The notes beneath the pieces were generated by a model. It saw nothing but the letters and a program-made list of their open reading frames with translations. It had not been told where the DNA came from and ran no database searches. 64,000 bases of DNA from positions 310,001 to 374,000 of the forward strand of contig CAVQON010000020.1 in the NCBI GenBank assembly GCA_963714455.1, read 5' to 3'. Both the position numbers and the translations under genes were made by a program. How positions within the stretch are numbered: position 1 is the stretch's first letter; every line of letters starts with the position of its first letter. Of this stretch, positions 42,452 through 50,753 are shown piece by piece. This DNA is from CAVQGZ01 sp963714455 (lineage in GTDB: Bacteria > Actinomycetota > Actinomycetes > Jiangellales > Jiangellaceae).

Positions 42452-44802
42452 TGGCCCAGCGCCGGGTGCTTCGGCTCAGCGGCGTCGTGCAGGGCGTGGG
42501 CATGCGGCCCTACCTGCACCGGCTCGCTACCGAGACGGGTCTGGCCGGGCTGGTCGGCAACGACGCGCACGGGGTGTTCTGCGAGGTCGAAGGTGAGCCG
42601 GCGGCCATCGAGCAGTTCGTAGCCCGGCTGAGGGCCGAGCCGCCCGCACTGGCCCTGGTCGAGTCGGTCGAGCAGTGCTCGGTGCCGCCGACGGGGGAGC
42701 CCGGCTTCGTGATCGTGGCGTCCAGCAGCGTAGAACCTGGGGACGGGCGTCCGGTCGCCCTCGTGCCGCCCGACACGGCCACCTGCGCCGACTGCCTGGC
42801 CGAGATGCGTGACCCCGACGACCGGCGCTACCGGTACCCGTTCGTCGCATGCACGTTCTGTGGCCCGCGGTTCACCATCGTGCGCGGAGTGCCCTACGAC
42901 CGGCCGTTCACGACCATGGACTCCTTCGTGCTCTGCGCGCCGTGCCAGGCCGAGTACGACGACCCGGCCGACCGCCGCTTCCACGCCCAGCCGACCGCCT
43001 GCCCGACCTGCGGCCCGCAGCTCACGTTCCGCAGGGAGCCGGGAGCGACCCCCACGACCGGGGACGGCGCGCTTGCGGCGGCCACCCGGGTGCTGCGCGA
43101 CGGGGGCATAGTCGCGGTCAAGGGCGTCGGCGGCTACCACCTGGCCTGCGACGCCACCCGACCCGACGTGGTCGCGCGGCTGCGCGAGCGCAAGCGCCGC
43201 TCGGCCAAGCCGTTCGCACTGCTGGCCGCCGACCTCGCCACCGCGCGCACCCTGGTCGACCTGGACGAGGCGAGCGAGCGGCTGCTCGCCTCGGTGCAGG
43301 CGCCGATCGTGCTGGCGCCGGCCCGCCTCGACGACCCGGCTGTGCTCGCCCTGCGCGACTCGGTCGCCCCACGGCAGGCTCGGCTGGGCGTGATGCTGCC
43401 CTACAGCGGCCTGCACCACCTGCTCACCGACGCACACCCGGACGTGCCCGGCGACCCGCTGCGCTGCCTCGTGCTCACCAGCGCGAACCTCAGCGACGAG
43501 CCGCTGTGCACCGAGCCGGACGAGGCCGAGCGCCGGCTGGCAGACCTCGCCGACGCCTGGCTGCACCACGACCGCCCCGTCCACCTGGCGTGCGACGACT
43601 CGGTGGTCGCTGCGCCGGGCGGCCAGCCGATCCGGCGCAGCCGCGGCTACGCCCCCGTCCCGGTGCGCCTGCCGGTCGACGTGGCGCCCACCCTGGCCGT
43701 CGGCGGGGAGCTCAAGGCCACCGTCTGCCTGGCCGAGGGCCGGCGTGGCTGGCTCAGCCAGCACCTCGGCGACGTCGCGTCCCTGGAGGCGCTCGCGCTG
43801 CTGGAACGCACCGTGGACGTGCTGCAAGCCCAGTCGCGCGTGACGCCGCAGGTCGTCGTCGCCGACAGCCACCCGGGATACCTCTCGCGTCGATGGGCCA
43901 CCGACCACGCCGAGCAGACCGGTGCCCGGCTGGTGCTCGTGCAGCACCACCACGCCCACCTCGCCTCGTTGCTCGCCGAGCACCAGCGGCCACCGGACGA
44001 GCCGGTGATCGGGATGACGTTCGACGGCACCGGGTACGGCACCGACGCCGGCATCTGGGGCGGCGAGGTGCTGCTCGGCTCGTACCGGCAGGTGAGCCGC
44101 GTCGCCCACCTGGCCCCGGTGGCGCTGCCCGGCGGAGACGCAGCCATCGAGCACCCCGCCCGCGTCGCCCTGTCCCACCTGCGCTCGGCCGGTCTCGGCT
44201 GGGACGAGCGTCTGCCTGCGGTGGCGGCCGTCCCAGCGGCGGACCGTCGGCTGCTCGACACGATGCTGGCCTCGGGCTCGGGGTGCGTACCCACCACAAG
44301 CATGGGCCGACTCTTCGACGCGATCTCCGCGCTCGCGGGGGTCTGCCAGCAGGTGGGGTACGAGGGGCAGGCGGCTGTCGAGCTCGAAGCCCTGCTGGTG
44401 GGGGTACCTGACGACGGCGAGTACCGGTTCGCGATCCAGGCCGGCCCGAGCGCCGGCCCGCCCGGGCACGACGGTGCGATGCTCATCGACCCTGCCCCGG
44501 TGCTGGGCGCGGCGGTGCACGACGTGCTGGCGGGTGTGCCGGCGTCCGTCGTGTCCGCACGCTTCCACCGCGCCGTCGCGCTCGCCGTGCGCGACGTCGC
44601 GCGTCTCGTGCGGACGGACACGGGCGTCGACGTCGTCGGGCTGACCGGTGGTGTGTTCCAGAACGTCACCCTCACCAGGCTCTGCACCCGGTTGTTGCTC
44701 GATGACCGCTTCGATGTGCTTGTTCATCGGCGCGTGCCCGCCAATGATGGGGGACTCGCGCTCGGACAGGCGATGATCGCCGGACTCGACGCAGAAAGGT
44801 AG
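42451..44802 (+). CDS. hypF: Carbamoyltransferase HypF
   Basis: A 783-residue multidomain enzyme making the thiocarbamate on HypE for CN ligand synthesis. Domains in order are: acylphosphatase (~5-90, SGVVQGVGMRPYLHRL), two zinc fingers (CADCLAEM...CTFCGPRF and CAPCQAEY...CPTCGPQL), a YrdC-like domain (VGGYHLACDA, SAKPFALL), and a Kae1-like C-terminus with HHHAHLASLLAEH and DGTGYGTDAGIWGGE. Size is normal. The GTG start overlaps the last base of hypB's TAG. Confidence 0.96.
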   Translation: MAQRRVLRLSGVVQGVGMRPYLHRLATETGLAGLVGNDAHGVFCEVEGEPAAIEQFVARLRAEPPALALVESVEQCSVPPTGEPGFVIVASSSVEPGDGRPVALVPPDTATCADCLAEMRDPDDRRYRYPFVACTFCGPRFTIVRGVPYDRPFTTMDSFVLCAPCQAEYDDPADRRFHAQPTACPTCGPQLTFRREPGATPTTGDGALAAATRVLRDGGIVAVKGVGGYHLACDATRPDVVARLRERKRRSAKPFALLAADLATARTLVDLDEASERLLASVQAPIVLAPARLDDPAVLALRDSVAPRQARLGVMLPYSGLHHLLTDAHPDVPGDPLRCLVLTSANLSDEPLCTEPDEAERRLADLADAWLHHDRPVHLACDDSVVAAPGGQPIRRSRGYAPVPVRLPVDVAPTLAVGGELKATVCLAEGRRGWLSQHLGDVASLEALALLERTVDVLQAQSRVTPQVVVADSHPGYLSRRWATDHAEQTGARLVLVQHHHAHLASLLAEHQRPPDEPVIGMTFDGTGYGTDAGIWGGEVLLGSYRQVSRVAHLAPVALPGGDAAIEHPARVALSHLRSAGLGWDERLPAVAAVPAADRRLLDTMLASGSGCVPTTSMGRLFDAISALAGVCQQVGYEGQAAVELEALLVGVPDDGEYRFAIQAGPSAGPPGHDGAMLIDPAPVLGAAVHDVLAGVPASVVSARFHRAVALAVRDVARLVRTDTGVDVVGLTGGVFQNVTLTRLCTRLLLDDRFDVLVHRRVPANDGGLALGQAMIAGLDAER

Positions 44803-44808
44803 GCGCCC

Positions 44809-45078
44809 ATGTGCCTCGGAGTGCCAGGCAAGGTCGAGTCGATCACCGACGTCGACGGAACCCGGATGGCGGTCGTCGACTTCGGCGGCATCCGCAAGGA
44901 CGTGTGCCTGGCCTACGTGCCCGAGGTCGAGGTGGGCGACTACACCGTCGTGCACGTCGGCTTCGCCATCACAAAGCTCGACGAGGAGTCGGCCCTGGAG
45001 ACCCTGCGTCTCTTCGAGCAGATCGGCGCGCTCGACCAGGAGTTCTCCACCGAGATTCGTGAGCCTGAGCAGGCGTGA
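44809..45078 (+). CDS. hypC: Hydrogenase assembly chaperone HypC
   Basis: An 89-residue HypC/HupF chaperone. The essential N-terminus MCLGVPGKV with Cys2 is present, followed by AVVDFGGIRKDV. It shuttles the Fe(CN)2CO unit with HypD to the hydrogenase large subunit. The start lies 6 bp after hypF and the end overlaps hypD. Confidence 0.97.
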   Translation: MCLGVPGKVESITDVDGTRMAVVDFGGIRKDVCLAYVPEVEVGDYTVVHVGFAITKLDEESALETLRLFEQIGALDQEFSTEIREPEQA

Positions 45079-46184
45079 AGTATCTCGACGAGTTCCACGA
45101 CCCCGACCTGGCGCGGCGGCTGCTGGACGAGATCCACGCGACGGTCACCCAGCCGTGGGCGCTGATGGAGGTGTGCGGCGGGCAGACGCACACGATCATC
45201 CGCAACGGCATCGACCAGCTGCTGCCCGACAGCGTCTCGATGATCCACGGGCCCGGCTGCCCGGTGTGCGTGACACCGCTGGAGATGATCGACCGGGCCC
45301 TGGCCATCGCCGCGACGCCGGGCGTCATCTTCTGCTCCTTCGGCGACATGATCCGCGTTCCCGGCAGCGAGAACGACCTGTTCCGGGTCAAGAGCGAGGG
45401 CGGTGACGTGCGAGTCGTCTACTCGCCGCTCGACGCCGTGGCGATCGCCCGCGCCAACCCGGACAAGCAGGTCGTGTTCTTCGGCATCGGCTTCGAGACC
45501 ACCGCGCCGGCCAACGCGATGACGGTCTACCTGGCCAAGAAGGAGGGGCTGCGCAACTTCTCCATGCTCGTCTCGCACGTGCTCGTTCCCCCGGCCATCA
45601 GCGCGATCATGGACTCACCCGACCGCCGTGTGCAGGCGTTCCTCGCCGCCGGGCACGTCTGCGCCGTCATGGGCATGCGCGAGTACGTCCCGCTGGTGTC
45701 GACCTACCAGGTACCGATCGTGGTGACCGGGTTCGAGCCGCTGGACGTGCTCGAAGGCATCCGGCGCACCCTGGTGCAGCTCGAGGCCGGACGCGCCGAG
45801 CTCGACAACGCCTACCCCCGCGCCGTCACGATGGACGGCAACGTCGCGGCCCAGCAGATGGTGCTCGACGTCTTCGACACCACCGACCGAGCCTGGCGCG
45901 GCATCGGCACGATCCCAGCGAGCGGGTGGCGGCTCTCGGCGCGCTACGCCGACTTCGACGCCGAGGAGCGCTTCGACGTGTCGGCAATCCGCACCGAGGA
46001 GTCGGCGCTGTGCCGCAGCGGCGAGGTGCTCCAGGGCCTCATCAAGCCCCACGAGTGCGAGGCGTTCGGCACGACCTGCACCCCACGCAACCCGCTCGGT
46101 GCCCCGATGGTCTCCAGCGAAGGAGCGTGCGCGGCCTACTACGCCTTCCGGCGGCTCGACGCCCCGGCAGCCGCGGGTGCCTGA
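45075..46184 (+). CDS. hypD: Hydrogenase maturation scaffold HypD
   Basis: A 369-residue iron-sulfur scaffold for Fe(CN)2CO assembly. Conserved motifs are MEVCGGQTHTI, HGPGCPVCVTP, FGIGFETTAP and the C-terminal 4Fe-4S cysteines in CEAFGTTCTPRNP and SSEGACAAYY. The GTG start at 45075 overlaps the hypC stop. The end overlaps the next gene's start by 8 bp. Confidence 0.97.
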   Translation: MKYLDEFHDPDLARRLLDEIHATVTQPWALMEVCGGQTHTIIRNGIDQLLPDSVSMIHGPGCPVCVTPLEMIDRALAIAATPGVIFCSFGDMIRVPGSENDLFRVKSEGGDVRVVYSPLDAVAIARANPDKQVVFFGIGFETTAPANAMTVYLAKKEGLRNFSMLVSHVLVPPAISAIMDSPDRRVQAFLAAGHVCAVMGMREYVPLVSTYQVPIVVTGFEPLDVLEGIRRTLVQLEAGRAELDNAYPRAVTMDGNVAAQQMVLDVFDTTDRAWRGIGTIPASGWRLSARYADFDAEERFDVSAIRTEESALCRSGEVLQGLIKPHECEAFGTTCTPRNPLGAPMVSSEGACAAYYAFRRLDAPAAAGA

Positions 46185-47670
46185 GCGCCCCGCCCGCTCC
46201 CCTCTTCTCGCTCTCGCGCTGTCGGCGTGCCTGGCGGTGTCCGGGTGCGGCCTTTTCTCCGACGGGGACGCCGCTGGCCAACCGTCGGTCGGGGCGCCGC
46301 CGTCGCCGGCATCGTCGTCCGGCGTCACCCTCGTCACCGGGGGCGCCGCCACCCAGGCCAGCGCGGTCAGCCAGGCCCTCTGGCGCTCCTCGCCGCTGGT
46401 CGTCCTGGCCCCCGACGACGACCAGGCGGCCGTCGGGAGGGCCGCTGACGCTGCGCGTGCGCTGGCTGCGCCGCTCCTTCTCACCACCGACGACCCGTCG
46501 CAGACCGAGGTCGTCGCTGAGGTCGAGCGCCTCGGTGCCGAGACGCTCCTGATGCCCGACGTCGACCCCGACCAGCCATGGGTGCCCGACGGGACGAGCG
46601 TGGTGACCGACGCCGACGCGGTACGAGGCCAGCGGCCCAGCGGGTCGGTCGAGCGGGTCGTGCTTGCCGCTGACACTGCGACGACGGCGGCTGCTCGGGC
46701 GACGGCCGAGGCGAGCGGCGCCACCGTCGTCGTGCTGCCCGGCGACGACCCGCGCGACAGCCCGGCGGCGATCGAGGCACTCGGCGCCCGTCCCGACGCG
46801 GGCGTGCTGGCCATCGGCGGCCGGCTCGGCCCCGAGCGTCGGCTGGCGCCCCTCGTCGCAGTGGCGGCGACCGGGGTACAGCTGCCCGGCGGCGGTCAGA
46901 CGCTGTTCCCCGGCCGTCGGCTCGTTGCGCTCTACGGGCACCCGGCCACCGGCGCTCTCGGCGTGCTCGGTGAGCAAGGGCCGCAGGAGTCGGTACAGCG
47001 AGCGCGCCGACTGGCGAAGCAGCACGAGCCCTGGAGCGCCCAACCCGTGGTGCCGGCGTTCGAGCTGATCGCCACCGTCGCCTCCGACGTGCCGGGGCCG
47101 GACGGCGACTACAGCAACGAGACCCCGATCGACCTTCTGCGTCCCTATGTCGACGCGGCAGCCGAGGCCGGCGTCTACGTGGTGCTCGACCTGCAGCCGG
47201 GACGCGCCGGGTTCGTCAGCCAGGCCAAGGAGTACCGCGGGCTGCTGCTGGAGCCGCACGTCGGCCTCGCCCTCGACCCCGAGTGGCGGCTGGGGCCCGG
47301 CGAGCTGCCGCTGCGCCAGATCGGCAGCGTCGACGTCGACGAGGTGGAGGCGGCCGCCGACTGGCTGGCTCGACTCGTGCGCCGCAACGCCCTCCCGCAG
47401 AAGCTGCTGCTGCTCCACCAGTTCCAGCAGCGCATGATCACCGGTCGGGACCGGCTCGACGCGCAGCGCGACGAGCTCGCGATGGTCGTCCAGATGGACG
47501 GCGACGGCCGACCCGGTGACAAGCTCGCCACCTGGCGTGCGCTCAAGCAGGACGCCCCACCGGGGCTGCGCTTCGGGTGGAAGAACTTCTACGACGAAGA
47601 CACCCCGACGTTCACGCCGGAGCAGACGATGGCGGTGACGCCGACGCCGTGGTGGGTGTCCTACCAGTGA
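46177..47670 (+). CDS. Putative lipoprotein embedded in the hyp operon
   Basis: A 497-residue exported protein. The N-terminus has a lipoprotein signal (LLALALSACLAVSGCG), so the mature protein is probably lipid-anchored. The first half has repeats of alpha/beta character (PLVVLAPDDDQAAVGRAAD, ETLLMPDV, GVLAIGG) resembling cell-wall-binding repeat 2 domains. The second half (VPAFELIATVASDVPGPDG, YVVLDLQPGRAGF, LLLLHQFQQRM) looks like a TIM-barrel-like domain. The GTG at 46177 overlaps hypD by 8 bp and hypE follows 22 bp later, so it is co-transcribed with hydrogenase maturation genes. No function known to me. Confidence 0.85.
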   Translation: MPERPARSPLLALALSACLAVSGCGLFSDGDAAGQPSVGAPPSPASSSGVTLVTGGAATQASAVSQALWRSSPLVVLAPDDDQAAVGRAADAARALAAPLLLTTDDPSQTEVVAEVERLGAETLLMPDVDPDQPWVPDGTSVVTDADAVRGQRPSGSVERVVLAADTATTAAARATAEASGATVVVLPGDDPRDSPAAIEALGARPDAGVLAIGGRLGPERRLAPLVAVAATGVQLPGGGQTLFPGRRLVALYGHPATGALGVLGEQGPQESVQRARRLAKQHEPWSAQPVVPAFELIATVASDVPGPDGDYSNETPIDLLRPYVDAAAEAGVYVVLDLQPGRAGFVSQAKEYRGLLLEPHVGLALDPEWRLGPGELPLRQIGSVDVDEVEAAADWLARLVRRNALPQKLLLLHQFQQRMITGRDRLDAQRDELAMVVQMDGDGRPGDKLATWRALKQDAPPGLRFGWKNFYDEDTPTFTPEQTMAVTPTPWWVSYQ

Positions 47671-47692
47671 GCGCGCCACTACTCTCGCCCTC

Positions 47693-48739
47693 GTGAGCGA
47701 CCTGGAGAGCTGGACCTGCCCGCTCCCGCTGCGCGACTCCCCGACGGTGCTGCTCGGCCACGGTGCCGGCGGACGCCTGTCGGCCGAGCTGGTCGAGCAC
47801 CTGTTCGTGCCCGCTTTCGGCGGCGACCCCGACGCGTTGGGCGACTCGGCCGTCGTCGAGGTCGGCGGTGCCCGTATCGCGATGACCACCGACTCTTTCG
47901 TCGTGCGCCCCCGGTGGTTCCCCGGCGGCAACATCGGCGCCCTCGCCGTCAACGGCACGGTCAACGACCTTGCGATGGTCGGCGCGCAGCCGATGTACCT
48001 CACCACCGGCTTCATCGTCGAGGAGGGCATGGCCGTGGACGAGCTCGGGCGGCTGACCGCTGCGCTCGGCGCGGCTGCCACCGAGGCGGGCGTGCGGGTC
48101 GTCGCCGGCGACACCAAGGTCGTCGACCGCGGCCACGGCGATGGCGTGTTCATCAACACGACCGGGGTCGGACTGGTGCCCGACGGTGTCGACATCGGAC
48201 CCACGAACGCCCGACCCGGCGACGCCGTGCTGGTCAGCGGCCCCATCGGGCTGCACGGGGTCGCCGTGCTCAGCGTGCGGGACGGGTTGGAGTTCGGCAC
48301 CGAGATCCGCTCGGACTGCCAGCCGGTCAACGGTCTGGTTGCCGGCCTGCTCGCCGCTGGCATCGACGTGCACGTGCTGCGTGACCCCACCCGTGGGGGA
48401 GTGGCGGCCTCGCTCAACGAGATCGCCGCGTCGTCGCGGGTGGGCGTGCAGATCGAGGAACGATCGATCCCCGTACCCGACGACGTGCGCGCCGCGTGCG
48501 GCTTCCTCGGTCTCGACCCGCTGGTCGTCGCGAACGAGGGCAAGCTCGTCGCCTTCGTCCCCGCGGAGCAGGCCGAGCAGGCGCTAGCCGTGCTGCAGGC
48601 CGACCCCCGCGGGCAGGGCGCCACACGCATCGGGACGGTCGTCGCCGAGCACCCCGGGGTCGTCGTGGCCCGCACCGGCATCGGCGGCACGCGTGTCGTC
48701 GATCTGCCGCTGGGCGAGCAGCTGCCCCGAATCTGCTGA
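47693..48739 (+). CDS. hypE: Hydrogenase maturation protein HypE
   Basis: A 348-residue PurM-like ATPase that dehydrates the S-carbamoyl group to cyanide. The N-terminal GHGAGGRLSAELVEHLF, ATP-site segments (NGTVNDLAMVGAQP, DTKVVDRGHGDG) and DPTRGGVAASLNEIA are conserved. The C-terminus ends in PRIC with the carbamoylated cysteine last. GTG 47693 start. It completes the hypABCDEF set. Confidence 0.96.
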   Translation: MSDLESWTCPLPLRDSPTVLLGHGAGGRLSAELVEHLFVPAFGGDPDALGDSAVVEVGGARIAMTTDSFVVRPRWFPGGNIGALAVNGTVNDLAMVGAQPMYLTTGFIVEEGMAVDELGRLTAALGAAATEAGVRVVAGDTKVVDRGHGDGVFINTTGVGLVPDGVDIGPTNARPGDAVLVSGPIGLHGVAVLSVRDGLEFGTEIRSDCQPVNGLVAGLLAAGIDVHVLRDPTRGGVAASLNEIAASSRVGVQIEERSIPVPDDVRAACGFLGLDPLVVANEGKLVAFVPAEQAEQALAVLQADPRGQGATRIGTVVAEHPGVVVARTGIGGTRVVDLPLGEQLPRIC

Positions 48740-48751
48740 CAGGGTGTCGGC

Positions 48752-49822
48752 GTGGCTCACGACGTCCCGAGCGATCCTGTCGACGCCCCGCTCGACCCGG
48801 TCGACGCGCTGCGGCGCATCGCCTTCTTGCTGGAACGCTCCCAGGCGGACACCTACCGTGTGCGCGCGTACCGCCGCGCGGCCGACGCTGCCGCAGCAGC
48901 GGGGCCGGACGAGATCGCCCGACTGGCCGCCGCCGGGACGCTCACCTCGATCAGCGGGATCGGCGCCAAGACCGCCACGGTCATCGGCGAGGCAGTGGCC
49001 GGCGACGTCCCGGAGTACCTGGCCCGGCTCACCCACGACGCCGCGGAGCCACTTGTCGCGCTGACGCCGCAGGCCCAGGTGCTGCAGGACGCGCTGCGCG
49101 GTGACTGCCACACCCACTCCGACTGGTCCGACGGCGGGTCGCCACCGCTGGTCATGGCGCTGGCCGGCCGCGACGAGGTGGGTCACGAGTGGATGGTGCT
49201 CACCGACCACTCACCCCGGCTCACCGTCGCCAACGGGCTCAGTCCCCGACGGCTGCGTGCGCAGCTCGCGCTCGTGGCCGAGATCAACGAGGCAGTCGCG
49301 CCGTTCCGGCTGCTGACCGGCATCGAGGTCGACATCAACCCTGACGGGTCGCTCGACCAAGAGCCTGACCTGCTGGCCCAGCTCGACGTGGTCGTCGGCA
49401 GCGTGCACTCCGAGCTACGCATGCCCGCAGCGTCGATGACGCATCGACTGCTCACCGCCCTCGCCGACACGAACCTCGACGTGCTCGGGCACTGCACCGG
49501 TCGCTTGGTGGCCGGGCCGCGGGCGCCACGTCCGGAGTCGGCCTTCGACGCCGGACGCGTCTTCGCGGCTTGTGCCGAGCGCGGGGTCGCCGTCGAGGTC
49601 AACGCCCGCCCGGAGCGGCTGGACCCGCCGCGGCGCCTGCTGCGCCAGGCCGTCGAGGCCGGCTGCCTGCTGAGCATCGACACGGACGCCCACGCTCCGG
49701 GTCAGCTCGCGTGGCAGCCCTACGGCGTGGCTCGGGCGGCCGAGTGCGGCGCGACGATCGAGCAGGTCGTGACCACCTGGCCCGTCGAGAAGCTGCTGGC
49801 CTGGACGTCGCAGCGCGGCTGA
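48752..49822 (+). CDS. PHP-domain phosphoesterase with N-terminal helix-hairpin-helix
   Basis: A 356-residue protein. N-terminal ~1-85 resembles the Pol X helical/HhH region (RVRAYRRAADAA, SISGIGAKTATVIGEA). The PHP domain has all expected metal motifs: DCHTHSDWSDG, LTDHS, TGIEVDI, GSVHS, GHCTGR and SIDTDAHAPGQ. It resembles the Pol X C-terminal PHP module without the polymerase palm, so it may act on DNA ends or as a general phosphoesterase. GTG start 12 bp after hypE, so possibly co-transcribed with it. Confidence 0.87.
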   Translation: MAHDVPSDPVDAPLDPVDALRRIAFLLERSQADTYRVRAYRRAADAAAAAGPDEIARLAAAGTLTSISGIGAKTATVIGEAVAGDVPEYLARLTHDAAEPLVALTPQAQVLQDALRGDCHTHSDWSDGGSPPLVMALAGRDEVGHEWMVLTDHSPRLTVANGLSPRRLRAQLALVAEINEAVAPFRLLTGIEVDINPDGSLDQEPDLLAQLDVVVGSVHSELRMPAASMTHRLLTALADTNLDVLGHCTGRLVAGPRAPRPESAFDAGRVFAACAERGVAVEVNARPERLDPPRRLLRQAVEAGCLLSIDTDAHAPGQLAWQPYGVARAAECGATIEQVVTTWPVEKLLAWTSQRG

Positions 49823-49831
49823 GCCGGGGGC

Positions 49832-50704
49832 TCAGTCCTTTTCGAGCAGCGCGGCTGCGGCGTCGGGGACGTACTTCTGGGTGTCCTTCGGCGGGCGCAG
49901 GTAGCCCGACGACGGCGGCCGCTTGGGCAGGGTGAGCTCGGGCTTGTCGACCTCGTAGTACGGGATGGTGGAGAGCAGGTGCGCGATCATGTTGAGGCGC
50001 GCCACCTTCTTCTGGTCGCTCTCCACGACGAACCACGGAGCCTCGGGGATGTCGGTGTGCACCATCATCTCGTCCTTGGCCCTGCTGTAGTCCTCCCACC
50101 GGCTGATGGACTGAAGGTCCATGGGCGAGAGCTTCCACTGGCGCAGCGGGTCTTCCATCCGCGAGGCGAAGCGGCGCTCCTGCTCCTCGTCGCTGACGGA
50201 GAACCAGTACTTGCGCAAGATGATGCCGTCCTCGACGAGCAGCCGCTCGAAGATCGGGCTCTGGTGCAAGAAGCGGCGGTACTCCTCCAACGTGCAGAAG
50301 CCCATGACCCGCTCGACCCCGGCCCGGTTGTACCAGGAGCGGTCGAACAGCACGATCTCGCCGGCGGCGGGCAGCCGCTCGATGTAGCGCTGGAAGTACC
50401 ACTGGGTCTGGTCCCGCTCGGTCGGCGCGGGGAGCGCCTCGATGCGGGCGACACGAGGGTTGAGGTACTGCATGGCCCGCTTGATCGTGCCGCCCTTGCC
50501 TGCTGCGTCACGGCCCTCGAAGATGATCACGAGCCGGGCACCTTCGACGCGCACCCACTCCTGCATCTTCACCAGCTCGGCCTGCAGCCGGTAGAGCTCT
50601 TTCTCGTACAGGTCTTTGGGGTACTTCTGGCCCCGCCCGGTGCCGGGCTCCTTCTTCTGCTTCTTGGGCTTCTTCGACTTCTGGGACTCCTGGTGCTTCG
50701 CCAC
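49832..50704 (-). CDS. ppk2: Polyphosphate kinase 2
   Basis: A 290-residue PPK2 that transfers phosphate between polyphosphate and nucleoside (di)phosphates. Walker A is GRDAAGKGG (64-72), Walker B-like DRSWYNRAGVER starts at 121, and SRWEDYSRAKDEM carries the conserved lid. The N-terminal ~20 residues are very lysine-rich. The ATG at 50704 is the only reasonable start. A DosR-like box lies 36 bp upstream, suggesting stress/hypoxia induction and perhaps a nearly leaderless message. Confidence 0.94.
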   Translation of the reverse strand: MAKHQESQKSKKPKKQKKEPGTGRGQKYPKDLYEKELYRLQAELVKMQEWVRVEGARLVIIFEGRDAAGKGGTIKRAMQYLNPRVARIEALPAPTERDQTQWYFQRYIERLPAAGEIVLFDRSWYNRAGVERVMGFCTLEEYRRFLHQSPIFERLLVEDGIILRKYWFSVSDEEQERRFASRMEDPLRQWKLSPMDLQSISRWEDYSRAKDEMMVHTDIPEAPWFVVESDQKKVARLNMIAHLLSTIPYYEVDKPELTLPKRPPSSGYLRPPKDTQKYVPDAAAALLEKD

Positions 50705-50739
50705 GGGGCGCAGGTTAGCGCCCCGGCCCCGTGGCGATG

Positions 50740-50753
50740 GGGCCTTTGGTCCC
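50740..50753. promoter_or_regulatory. DosR/DevR-like box upstream of ppk2
   Basis: GGGCCTTTGGTCCC matches 12 of 14 positions of GGGACTWWAGTCCC and lies 36 bp upstream of the ppk2 ATG. It overlaps the stop codon of aceE (TAG, 50753-50755) by one base. Confidence 0.5.

Noticed and set aside
42394..44955. Very long reading frame on the minus strand opposite hypF (853 codons)
   Set aside because: It is antisense to an unambiguous HypF with all catalytic motifs. GC-rich codon bias creates long open antisense frames; the translation shows no domain.
46042..48690. 882-codon minus-strand frame opposite the lipoprotein and hypE
   Set aside because: Antisense shadow with serine/arginine-rich translation and no domain.
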